Positions 1 to 8,268 of a stretch of 64,000 bases of DNA are shown here, piece after piece. A model generated the notes under the pieces. That model was given only the letters and a program-made list of their open reading frames with translations, was not told the origin of the DNA and searched no databases. The first letter of the stretch is position 1, and every line of letters starts with the position of its first letter. A program made the translations under genes and the position numbers. The stretch covers positions 434,001 to 498,000 of the forward strand of contig NZ_JAFMZO010000002.1 of the NCBI RefSeq assembly GCF_024436395.1, written 5' to 3'. Source of the stretch: Paradesertivirga mongoliensis. Its GTDB lineage: Bacteria > Bacteroidota > Bacteroidia > Sphingobacteriales > Sphingobacteriaceae.

Positions 1-246
1 TTGAATGTGCGGCACAATGGCCAGCATCACAACAATCCATTCTTCGTCGCTGAGCGGAGGTAAGTTTTTTGCAAGGTCGGGAGGTATAAGGTCTCCATTA
101 TAATTTTCTGCAAGCCACTTATCGAGCAAGCCGCTACCCTGATTAAAGTGCGACTCGATACGCCATATAATAACAGACCTGATATCGTTTAAGGCAGTTT
201 CAATGGCTGTAAAGGTGCCTTCTTTTTTATGAACGGGGTAGAGCAC
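1..246 (-). CDS. eCIS assembly ATPase (Afp15-like), N-terminal part, cut by window edge
   Basis: The open frame runs leftward off the window. It is closed upstream by an in-frame TAA and has a GTG start at 246-244; no ATG is available. About 82 residues are visible. They contain a helical segment (WRIESHFNQGSG, then LLDKWLAENY) and a LSDEEW...LAIVPHIQ stretch, which resembles the N-terminal winged-helix part of the AAA+ ATPases that end eCIS operons (Afp15 type). The Walker motifs would lie outside the window. Its place directly after the cargo genes and at the end of the operon agrees with that. The assignment rests on a short fragment, and the true start could differ. Confidence 0.5.
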   Translation of the reverse strand, partial: MLYPVHKKEGTFTAIETALNDIRSVIIWRIESHFNQGSGLLDKWLAENYNGDLIPPDLAKNLPPLSDEEWIVVMLAIVPHIQ

Positions 247-332
247 GGGTTGATGGTTTTTCTGAAAGTTGATTTACAAGTTAAAATTAAAAAGTAAAAA
301 GTAAAAAACTGAATACCTTTTTCCGACAGGTA

Positions 333-1046
333 CTAAGGTTTTCGGACAACATTTTTTTCCTTTTTCTTATGTGCTGCGCCCTTCTGCTGCACGGTATGAA
401 CCAATTCGTGGGCTAGCAGCTTTTTCCCCTCCCGTGTAGAGGGACTATATTCCCCCTGGTTAAAAACGATATGGTTTTGATACGCGTAAGCCTTTGCATT
501 TACCTCTTTGGTAGAAGTTTCGGCATCTGCGCCAGTATGGATCCTTACCTGGGAAAAATCGCGGCCCATTTTCTGGCCAAAAAACTGAAGGGCGCTGTTG
601 GGTAAAACGCTTCCCTTACTGCTTAATGTATTTAGATAGGATGATGTTTTTGCAGCGGTAGAAGTCTGTGCTCCGGCTTGCTTCTTCTGAATCTTCTCGT
701 TCTCTTCTTCTTTTTTCGGCTCAGATTTTTTTTGAAGCTTTTCTTCTTCCTCCTTCTTTTCAGGCATCCGCTGCAACTTTTCCTCGTCTTCTTTTTTTTC
801 CTCTCCTTTCCGCTGAAGTTTCTTTTCTTCTTCCTCTTTAGCCTGAGATTTGCGTTTCACGCTTTTGTCTTCTTCTTCACAGTCTGCACACTTTCGCTGA
901 AGAGCGGCAGGACTCTGCTGAAAAAACGATTCGGGTGCAGATTCTCCAAAGAAACTCTGTTCGCTGGTGTTATCTTTTTGGAAGAAATTGCTCTCGCGGG
1001 AGGTGCTCTTGGAGCGGCGACGGATGTAGCGGGGAGATATTTTCAT
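333..1046 (-). CDS. DUF4157 protein, putative small eCIS cargo
   Basis: A 237-residue protein. Residues about 20-43 carry three FF doublets (FFQK, SFFG, SFFQ), followed by LQRKCADCEEE with a CxxC at 53-56. A charged Lys/Glu-rich stretch to about residue 120 repeats the pattern EEEKLQRK. The C-terminal DUF4157 domain (about 138-225) ends in HELVHTVQQ at 213-221, the HExxH metallopeptidase-like signature of this family. DUF4157 proteins are commonly linked to eCIS operons, often as cargo. Nothing that looks like a separate toxin domain follows, so it may be a carrier, a processing protease or a stripped cargo. Its ATG overlaps the stop of the SUKH-like gene by 4 nt (ATGA), which implies translational coupling. 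Confidence 0.8.
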   Translation of the reverse strand: MKISPRYIRRRSKSTSRESNFFQKDNTSEQSFFGESAPESFFQQSPAALQRKCADCEEEDKSVKRKSQAKEEEEKKLQRKGEEKKEDEEKLQRMPEKKEEEEKLQKKSEPKKEEENEKIQKKQAGAQTSTAAKTSSYLNTLSSKGSVLPNSALQFFGQKMGRDFSQVRIHTGADAETSTKEVNAKAYAYQNHIVFNQGEYSPSTREGKKLLAHELVHTVQQKGAAHKKKEKNVVRKP

Positions 1047-1663
1047 GATTGCTTTAATTGGTCGTATTGAAGTTTTAGTTCATCAATAGGTGGTAATCCG
1101 TTCACTGAACCTGCAAGGCTTTTATAATCTCCTATCACCTCATTGGGGCGGCCATCGATAAAGTACTGAACAAGGTATTGCCAAAAGTAGAATCCCTTAA
1201 CACTAAGAGCCATCAGCAAATAATTATCAATAGAAAGCTTGAGATTAGTGGGTTCCCCTTCGTACAAATACAGATGCATAGCATTGTCAGCATCGGCTTC
1301 AAAAACTCCGGCACAGGCATCGTCGGAAAACAAATCTACCGGTTTAAATCCCCGTAAGATCGACTCGGCCGGAGTAGAATCAAAATAGACAATATCTTTC
1401 CAATCTTTACTAATTTCGGTGGCTGGAAGCATATTGATGCTACCTGTCAATCTCAGATCGAACTCATCGCTTTCTTTTAACTTCCATTTCAGTTTCCCGT
1501 ATTTATAGCTTTTGTAAAAGTTATGCGCCAGGTCACTTTTAAGAAAGGAAGGTTGTTCCTCGGCAGTAGCGGCTTCCGAAAAATCATTCGTCTGAGATAC
1601 CACATTTTGATTTATAGAGAGAAAATTCTCCAAGGATGACAGTTTATCTTTGAATTTATCCAT
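1043..1663 (-). CDS. SMI1/KNR4 (SUKH)-like protein, possible immunity protein
   Basis: A 206-residue acidic protein with no signal peptide. The order of elements resembles the SUKH/SMI1-KNR4 fold: FYKSYKYGKLKWKL near residue 50, a GSINMLP strand, a KDWKDIVYFD element, a late YLYEGEP strand and a terminal helix with FYFWQYLVQYF. SUKH proteins are widespread immunity proteins of nuclease toxins. It lies 5 nt downstream of the 1712-residue giant, which has a nuclease-like C-terminus, so protection of the producer from that toxin is a reasonable inference. The family call is by pattern only and the sequence is divergent. An alternative is a chaperone for loading the cargo. Confidence 0.45.
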   Translation of the reverse strand: MDKFKDKLSSLENFLSINQNVVSQTNDFSEAATAEEQPSFLKSDLAHNFYKSYKYGKLKWKLKESDEFDLRLTGSINMLPATEISKDWKDIVYFDSTPAESILRGFKPVDLFSDDACAGVFEADADNAMHLYLYEGEPTNLKLSIDNYLLMALSVKGFYFWQYLVQYFIDGRPNEVIGDYKSLAGSVNGLPPIDELKLQYDQLKQS

Positions 1664-1668
1664 ATTGG

Positions 1669-4600
1669 TTATGTTTCATAGTTAGACAAATTAAGATCGA
1701 TCGGATTAGGTACGGTTGTGTTTACAATGGACTGGTCGGCCAAACCGGTAGCATCATTTAATACATTTGCCACGCAGGTTAAGCCGGATGGAACGAAGGC
1801 TTCCGCGGAAATAATATCCCTGACAGCAGCCCATCGGGTCTGCGGAACATTTGAACTTTGCAACTGAGCATCGCTAATGGTACGAGGCGCGCCAGGAGTT
1901 GGTGTAACAAAGTATTCGACGGTTTTGCCCGCATCTACCTGAGCAATTACCAGGGCCTCCACCTGTCGTTCGTGATATCCGTTACCCTCCCTCGAAAGGG
2001 GGGTTAGGTTTCGGAAGTCTGATCCGCTTCCACCCAAATAACCATTCAGTAAATGTCCCTTGATATAATATGTGGTCGCTCCGTTTCTTCTCTGATCGAG
2101 TTTGCGGTAGAAAGCATTCGTCACTCTGGGAGGTCCCCCCGTAGGTGGGCGATTATTTTTATTGAGATTCTTTATGCTCATACTAGTTGCGAAACCAGCG
2201 CTATCCGCTCCGCCGAAGTTGATTTCAAGTGGACGTATCGGACCGCCGAACAAATGTGCAGTCGGCACGCTGAGTTCAATTACCTTGCCATTTACGGCAT
2301 CAGACTTTGTAGACCTCGCTTGCTCCTCTGGAACACCAGGTTGCAAAGGCTGACGCTTTGCCTGTTGAACTTCTTGCAGCTTAGTAAGAGCCTCCTGCTT
2401 TTTGGCAGCTTTAGCCGGATTGTTTGCGGTCTGAACATTGCTTAAAAACTCGCTGTAACGCATAGGATTTCGGCTTGCCACCCACATTTCGGCGGTAGCT
2501 TCATCGTTACCCTCAAAATACAATTCATGCGATTCGCCGTTCGTCGCAGTAAATTCTTTCCTTATTCCAAGCCACCCCAAAACGGTCCCCACGGCAGCTC
2601 TTCCCATAGACATAAGCCTATCAAAAATTGCAAAACCCGTATCCACTGCCCTATTCACCAGCCATGTCAAGGCCTCATCTACTAGTTCTCTGGCAGTTTC
2701 TATCATCTCTCCGATTCTGCGCCCTATACCGCTCAAACCAACCTGATTAGCCAAAAACCCAATAATCACCGGCATACTTCTGGCCAGCGCTCCCTCTAAA
2801 AAGTTTGCCGCCCTGGTGACATTACCGCTCGCTATCTCAACCACCCCTTCTACAAAAGAATTCACAATTTCGAGCATTTCGCGCAGATACCTGATAAAAG
2901 ATTGTATCGCACTGTATAAAGCTATCGCACTGTTCACTACGGCCATTATTCCGGTTGGGTCTAACATAGACAACAGCCTGGTAACCATTCTGTTTACTAT
3001 CTGTTCCATAATCCAGTTCTTGATGGCATCCAGTACAGTATCCCATAAATTAGTGAGTTGTTCCTGTATCTTATCCCAGATGGCCGCAATGCCACGCTCC
3101 TGAACATCTTTTATAAAGGTCCAGATGCCTTCAAGTGTACTAATCATACTGCGTATTCGGGCAACACGCGCCGGACCAATACGTGGGTGCGCTGCAAGTT
3201 TTTCCCAAATTCTTTCCATGCTAATACCGAGTACTTCCAGTACCCATCCGATAATTCCTCTCAAAGAAAAATCGGTCGGCGCCGTAACACCTGCATCCCG
3301 GAGTTCGCTTAATAGCCACCCGGTAATACCCGTCATTAAATGCTGTAAGATATTATCGAAGAACTGGATGAAACCCTGTTTTATAGCGCGAAGAAGATTT
3401 TTAAGGAAGCCAACAGGATCTGCTTTGATTAGCTCAAAAGCAAGCATCGCTTTGGTAATGATATTTCCGATAAGAGCAGTGGGAAAATTCATCACCTGAA
3501 GAATCACCTCGATGACAATCCGGATAATTTCTACAACAAATGCGATCAAACGGCCAATTGGTTCACCGAACTGAGCGAGAATACGTTCGAAGGCTTGTAT
3601 CGGCTGTGCCAGGTCGCTCAGGCTAAAAGAATTCCAAAGGTCGGTAAACAGTTGAACGATGTAAGCGGGTGTCATATTCAGCCTTGCCACAGCGGCTTCG
3701 ATGCGGGCCGTAGTCCGCTCAATTGCACCCGATTCTTTAAGCTGATTAAATTGTTCCTCCCCTCCTTCCATCAAGCTCATAAATCCTTTGATGAGGTTCT
3801 CCATAGTGCGGGGCACCACTTCCTCGGTAAACGGATCTTTTTCGATAATTACGGTCACCAGCGCATACCCTCTAACCGTTCTTGCCCAAGCCGATAAGCG
3901 CAGCATTAATACCTCTTTAATAAAGCGCAGGATAATAATCGCAGTTTCCTCTACAAAATTCCATACCCTTTGAACCGGTGCGGCAAACTGCTCATAGATC
4001 AAATTGAAGGTATCGATTGGATGCATCAGGCTTTCTATCGATACACGACCCCAAATAACATTAAAAGCTGCCTTTATTTGATCGTAGGCATCGCTGAACA
4101 CGCCGATTCCACGATCTATCCAGTCGGCCACCTTTTGGAAAGTTCCGGTTTCCTGCATTTGGGTGCGTTGGGCTATGCCCTCTTCGCCACCCAGCTCGAG
4201 CAACGCATTGAGAATATTAGCACCATTCCGGTCTACTGATTCATCGGTTATTGGATCCTGTCCCAGAATAACCGTTAAGAGCGGATATGCAGTAGTGTGA
4301 TTTTTTACAAAATCGACAATTTGAGTAAGCAGGAATCGCTTAACGGTTTCAAGCAGCTCGGTGGCTGCGGTGATGGCAAAATCAACAATACGCTGTATGG
4401 TGGAGTGTATGATGTTGCCGGCTTCTTCAAAAAGGGCCCGGGGAGAAGCTAGCCGCTCCATGTTCAGGCTTTCGATAAATTGACTAACCCTGCTGATCAC
4501 ACCATGAACAAGTCCGGCTACGGTCGCAATTTGTCGATCTACCCAAAGAGCGGCATCATTTAGTGCACCGAGCTCGTTCAACTTCTGATGCAATAATCTG

Positions 4601-6807
4601 CCGCCAGGCATAATATCAAATGCTGCCTCTATGAAGTTGTGACCGTTCGGTTCAACTTCTTCGCCGGTTATCGGATCCTCGCCAAGCACTACCCGCAATG
4701 CGCGATAGCCAGGTATCGCCATTACAAAATCACGCGCCTCGTTCAGAAACAGTCGTTTACCTGCTTCGAGCGTATCGGCAACGAATGAACCAACAGCCTC
4801 AAAAGCATCGTCGAACCAGGATGGCTGAACAGATTCACTAGTAGTTCTTTGTACAACCGGCGGTCCGCGATTGCTTTCTGATACCTCTTCCTCACTCTCT
4901 GCGACCGACCGGTGAACAAGTGAGTTTGCCGACATCGGCGAAGCGGATGATTCTCCATTACTGAGCGCTCCGATACCGTTATCTGCCCGCTGTAATGGCC
5001 GGTCGTGAAGCGACGAAGTTTTGCGTTGAAGGCTATGCTCGGTCAAGCCGCCTGCCGACTCCAACTCCTGGTTCTCTTCTTCTTTTAACTGGACCTGCTC
5101 TTCATTTGCCTTATTTTGCGTAGAATTTAGGTCGCCTTTGGCATTAACTACCCAGTTGCTTAATTCGGGTTTAGTTTGGACGGTGGATTGCTCCCCGTTT
5201 GTCTGCACCTCTTCTTCATTCGTGCCACCAGTTTCTTCTTTCCGGCTCACATTAAACAACTCCTTCCTCAGTTCTCTCAGCGTTTTAGGTTTTTCTTCTA
5301 CTGCCTGCGCTTCGCCATTTTGAAGCGCGCCAGTTTTTAGTTTTATCGGATCGAAGAATGCGGTCCAGTTCGATAGCGGATGATCCCTGCTTTGTACCTG
5401 GGCGCCCAGATTATCCTCGCCTGAAGTATTGCCGTTAACCGTTGTAACCGTACTTCCGCTTACTTTTTCAACTATTGCAAAATGGGAAAATTCATTCCGG
5501 TAAGCAATATCGCCGACCTGCGGAGTCTCGCCGGGAATTCGTGCGGACTCGGGTGTTACCATTCGTCCACCTAATTCCCATTTCTTCATTGGCACACCGC
5601 CTTTATTTAATGCCCAGAACACAAATATGCCACACCAGCTTGGCATCGCATCCCTCATTACTCTATCGTTTGTACTTGGTGTTCCCTGGTTAGGACGCAT
5701 ACCCGACGCTTCCCGTTTCTTCTTGATGTCCATTTCACTGACAGCGCCAGTCACCGTGGTTCCTCCGCCACCGCTAATGATCATGTCTTCGCCGAAAGTT
5801 GTTTTGAAATATTCCAGCAACCGTGGCCAGCCTTCCCGGTACCCGTCGGGGCCTTCTTTATTAGCATTAACTTTTCCTTCTTCGCCCTTTGCTTTGGCCA
5901 CGGCGTTATCGAGTTGCGGAACGGATGCTCCGGCACTACGCTGAATGAGCGGCTTTCTGGCTACCTGACTGGTTTGATTTGCTTTTGCAGCACCCTGCTG
6001 GATGGTATGGGTAAGCTCGTGGGCAAGCAATAAGCCGCCGCTGGCGGTATTTGGAGAGTATTTACCGCTGTTGAAATAAATATTGTTTCCGTGCGTAAAG
6101 GCCTGGGCATTAATACTACTGCTCAGCTTTTCGGCGGTGCTGCCGGTATGGATACGCACATTGTCGAAGTTGGCGTTAAAGCGGCTTCCCATGAAACCTC
6201 TGGTTTCCTGAGGCAAAGCGCTGCCAGCTCCGTTGGAGTTACTTAATGTTTCTTCGAATGTTGCGGATGGTTGAGGGGGACCTCTTCCACTGCGTTGTAT
6301 CACATTCGAGTGATAGAAAGAATCAGATTTCCGGCTAATTGTATCATTACCGGCAGTATTTTCTGCAACGACAGTTGCCGACGTGTAATTGCTATTGCTG
6401 CTTTTTCTGTGGATAGAGTCGAAAAGTTTGGCCTGCAGGTTTTCCTCATCCTCCTTGCATTGAACGGTGCTTATGGACGGGGCCTGAAGTTTAGGTTGTA
6501 TGTCCTCTTGTTCCTCCTCCTCTTCTTTTAATTGCAGCTTTTCTTCGCTGGTCGCATTTACAGTCTCGCTTGCTGGTTCTGGCATGCGCATAACGGTCTC
6601 AGCTACCTGATCCGCTTCCTTTTCATAAGGGTCGTCGGGCTGGCTTACCGATAGTTTGGGCTGAACCGGCGAACCGAAAAATGAATCAGTTTTTTGAGCA
6701 CCGAAAAAACTTTGCTCATCCGCCTTTCTGAAAAAAGACACGTCCTGGCCCGATTGCTTGCGCGCAATAGCCGAACTCTTGGTCGTTTTTTCTGCAGATG
6801 AAAACAT
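1669..6807 (-). CDS. Giant eCIS cargo: DUF4157, CHAP-like domain, helical repeats, nuclease-like C-terminus
   Basis: A 1712-residue multidomain protein. The N-terminus has three FF doublets at 25-26, 34-35 and 43-44, then a QPDDPYEKEADQVA motif (about 56-69). A DUF4157 domain follows with HELTHTIQQ at 263-271. Residues 390-485 look like a CHAP/NlpC-type amidase: WCGIFVFW with Cys392, SHFAIVE with His442 and VNGN near 458. A long helical region contains three repeats spaced exactly 140 residues apart (starting about 700, 840 and 980; DPIT/DPFT core). The C-terminus has GHLLN (1584-1588), NLTPLS (1600-1605) and a later N/H pair, as in DNA/RNA non-specific endonucleases of the NS_2 type. Its place after the tape-measure gene and before a SUKH-like gene suggests injected toxin cargo. 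The enzyme activities are inferred from motifs. Confidence 0.75.
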   Translation of the reverse strand: MFSSAEKTTKSSAIARKQSGQDVSFFRKADEQSFFGAQKTDSFFGSPVQPKLSVSQPDDPYEKEADQVAETVMRMPEPASETVNATSEEKLQLKEEEEEQEDIQPKLQAPSISTVQCKEDEENLQAKLFDSIHRKSSNSNYTSATVVAENTAGNDTISRKSDSFYHSNVIQRSGRGPPQPSATFEETLSNSNGAGSALPQETRGFMGSRFNANFDNVRIHTGSTAEKLSSSINAQAFTHGNNIYFNSGKYSPNTASGGLLLAHELTHTIQQGAAKANQTSQVARKPLIQRSAGASVPQLDNAVAKAKGEEGKVNANKEGPDGYREGWPRLLEYFKTTFGEDMIISGGGGTTVTGAVSEMDIKKKREASGMRPNQGTPSTNDRVMRDAMPSWCGIFVFWALNKGGVPMKKWELGGRMVTPESARIPGETPQVGDIAYRNEFSHFAIVEKVSGSTVTTVNGNTSGEDNLGAQVQSRDHPLSNWTAFFDPIKLKTGALQNGEAQAVEEKPKTLRELRKELFNVSRKEETGGTNEEEVQTNGEQSTVQTKPELSNWVVNAKGDLNSTQNKANEEQVQLKEEENQELESAGGLTEHSLQRKTSSLHDRPLQRADNGIGALSNGESSASPMSANSLVHRSVAESEEEVSESNRGPPVVQRTTSESVQPSWFDDAFEAVGSFVADTLEAGKRLFLNEARDFVMAIPGYRALRVVLGEDPITGEEVEPNGHNFIEAAFDIMPGGRLLHQKLNELGALNDAALWVDRQIATVAGLVHGVISRVSQFIESLNMERLASPRALFEEAGNIIHSTIQRIVDFAITAATELLETVKRFLLTQIVDFVKNHTTAYPLLTVILGQDPITDESVDRNGANILNALLELGGEEGIAQRTQMQETGTFQKVADWIDRGIGVFSDAYDQIKAAFNVIWGRVSIESLMHPIDTFNLIYEQFAAPVQRVWNFVEETAIIILRFIKEVLMLRLSAWARTVRGYALVTVIIEKDPFTEEVVPRTMENLIKGFMSLMEGGEEQFNQLKESGAIERTTARIEAAVARLNMTPAYIVQLFTDLWNSFSLSDLAQPIQAFERILAQFGEPIGRLIAFVVEIIRIVIEVILQVMNFPTALIGNIITKAMLAFELIKADPVGFLKNLLRAIKQGFIQFFDNILQHLMTGITGWLLSELRDAGVTAPTDFSLRGIIGWVLEVLGISMERIWEKLAAHPRIGPARVARIRSMISTLEGIWTFIKDVQERGIAAIWDKIQEQLTNLWDTVLDAIKNWIMEQIVNRMVTRLLSMLDPTGIMAVVNSAIALYSAIQSFIRYLREMLEIVNSFVEGVVEIASGNVTRAANFLEGALARSMPVIIGFLANQVGLSGIGRRIGEMIETARELVDEALTWLVNRAVDTGFAIFDRLMSMGRAAVGTVLGWLGIRKEFTATNGESHELYFEGNDEATAEMWVASRNPMRYSEFLSNVQTANNPAKAAKKQEALTKLQEVQQAKRQPLQPGVPEEQARSTKSDAVNGKVIELSVPTAHLFGGPIRPLEINFGGADSAGFATSMSIKNLNKNNRPPTGGPPRVTNAFYRKLDQRRNGATTYYIKGHLLNGYLGGSGSDFRNLTPLSREGNGYHERQVEALVIAQVDAGKTVEYFVTPTPGAPRTISDAQLQSSNVPQTRWAAVRDIISAEAFVPSGLTCVANVLNDATGLADQSIVNTTVPNPIDLNLSNYET

Positions 6808-6832
6808 CTATTTTTATTAGTTAGTCATTCAA

Positions 6833-8266
6833 TTATGCCCATTCAACATTTAACAGGCATTTCATCCAGGGAAGCTTAATCATGCTGATGTTCCAGGGTA
6901 AATGTGATAACAACATATCATATGCTTCCTGTTTTACTTTTAACTTCCATTCATTATTTTGAAAAGAAAGCCGGCCTTCGCGCTGTAAAAAAGACATTCG
7001 TAAGCCTTCAACGGAAGTGTTTTTTAGCACGGTCCAATGCTCTATCACCGATTCGAGCAGATCGTTCGCTTTCGCCTTTTCCATTTTGCTGATTTTTGTT
7101 TTTATGATGGGTTGGCTGAGTTCCAATCCGCATAAAATTTTAGGCAATACGGTTTCAAATTCCTCATACGCATCCAGGCCTTTCACAATATACTGAAGTA
7201 CGGCAATGGCTTTATCCGAATCCAGAACATCATCTTTTAAAAGAGCAAGGTCTTTAAAAAACATCGGCAGAAATGCGGCAACCAAAACGAGCCCCGAATT
7301 GGCGATATAAATCGCTTCCCCCGACCTCTCAATAGCTGTCATTTCCGATTCCTCGTCAAAAAGCTCATTTTCATCCTGCTTTTGGCTCTCAAAATAAACT
7401 TCAGGCATTCTGGGTTTATCCGGAGATATATTTTTTTCCCGTTCCCGGATAAATCGTTCTTTCAACTCGGCCGTTTCGATTCTGTTAGGAGCTATAGTTT
7501 GTAATAAGTTGATGTGTGTCTGTTTGATTTCCTTGAGCAACAAGTCAGCAAATCGCTTCCTAAACGAAGGGAGGCCATTTACCTCTGCGATAGCAAACCA
7601 TAAGGTGTCATGGTATTGGTCGTTAAACGTTTGCCGCTTATCCTGTATTTGGATAGCTGCCAGGAAAGTATCCAGATCACGCTCAAAGCTTTCTGCAGAG
7701 GTAGTGGTGATTCGAGGAATAAGCTTCCAGATTTGCTGTTGTGTAAACACCTCGCGCAGTCGTTTACGTGCTCGTTTTTCTCTCAAGGTCAGAAAAATGG
7801 GAGACCAATCGGCCGGCTTCACTTCTCCCGAACATAAAACATTTACGAATTCCTGCCAGTCCTGCAAGGTTTTGACAGAGCTCCACCAGGGAAAAAACCC
7901 TTCCCTAAGATAAAATACCAACATTTTAACCAAACTATGGGCAAGAGAAGTATGTGTGATCTCCGAAACTTTTGCAGCATCGGATACTTTAAGGACGAGA
8001 GCTTTCTCTAATTCCCTGACTATTTTTTCAGAAAAGGAACTTTTTAGCTCCTCGATCGAGATAAATTCAACCTCGGCAAACACAGCATCCAGGCATATCA
8101 CCTCGTCGGTAAATGCGTATTTCTCAAACAAACTTTCCAGAGCGCGCTTTAAATCGTCACGACACAGAACTTCTAATTCGCTTTGAAATCTAAACCCATC
8201 GACTGCTGCATTGATCTTAAAATCAACAACCTGTTTCTGAATGGTATTTTCTTTCCTGAAGTTCAC
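6833..8266 (-). CDS. Contractile injection system tape-measure-family protein (CIS_TMP, Afp14-like)
   Basis: A 477-residue soluble protein that matches the CIS_TMP family. It starts with a QKQVVDFKIN strand and a helical LEVLCRDDLKRALE stretch, and it ends with the characteristic SMIKLPWMKCLLNVEW. It has no membrane segment. Although named tape measure, members are shorter and more globular than phage tape measures. It follows the PKD protein with 2 nt between stop and start and precedes the giant cargo by 25 nt, the same position as Afp14 relative to Afp15. The role in setting tube length is family knowledge, not visible here. Confidence 0.8.
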   Translation of the reverse strand: MNFRKENTIQKQVVDFKINAAVDGFRFQSELEVLCRDDLKRALESLFEKYAFTDEVICLDAVFAEVEFISIEELKSSFSEKIVRELEKALVLKVSDAAKVSEITHTSLAHSLVKMLVFYLREGFFPWWSSVKTLQDWQEFVNVLCSGEVKPADWSPIFLTLREKRARKRLREVFTQQQIWKLIPRITTTSAESFERDLDTFLAAIQIQDKRQTFNDQYHDTLWFAIAEVNGLPSFRKRFADLLLKEIKQTHINLLQTIAPNRIETAELKERFIREREKNISPDKPRMPEVYFESQKQDENELFDEESEMTAIERSGEAIYIANSGLVLVAAFLPMFFKDLALLKDDVLDSDKAIAVLQYIVKGLDAYEEFETVLPKILCGLELSQPIIKTKISKMEKAKANDLLESVIEHWTVLKNTSVEGLRMSFLQREGRLSFQNNEWKLKVKQEAYDMLLSHLPWNISMIKLPWMKCLLNVEWA

Positions 8267-8268
8267 AC

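Noticed and set aside
1..246. Pseudogene fragment
   Set aside because: The frame is open to the window edge and its place fits the expected ATPase; the lack of an ATG alone is not enough to call it broken.
678..1070. Plus-strand frame of 130 codons rich in Leu and Phe
   Set aside because: It is the antisense of the Lys/Glu-rich stretch of the DUF4157 protein; repeated GAA/AAA codons give TTC/TTT in reverse. No own features.
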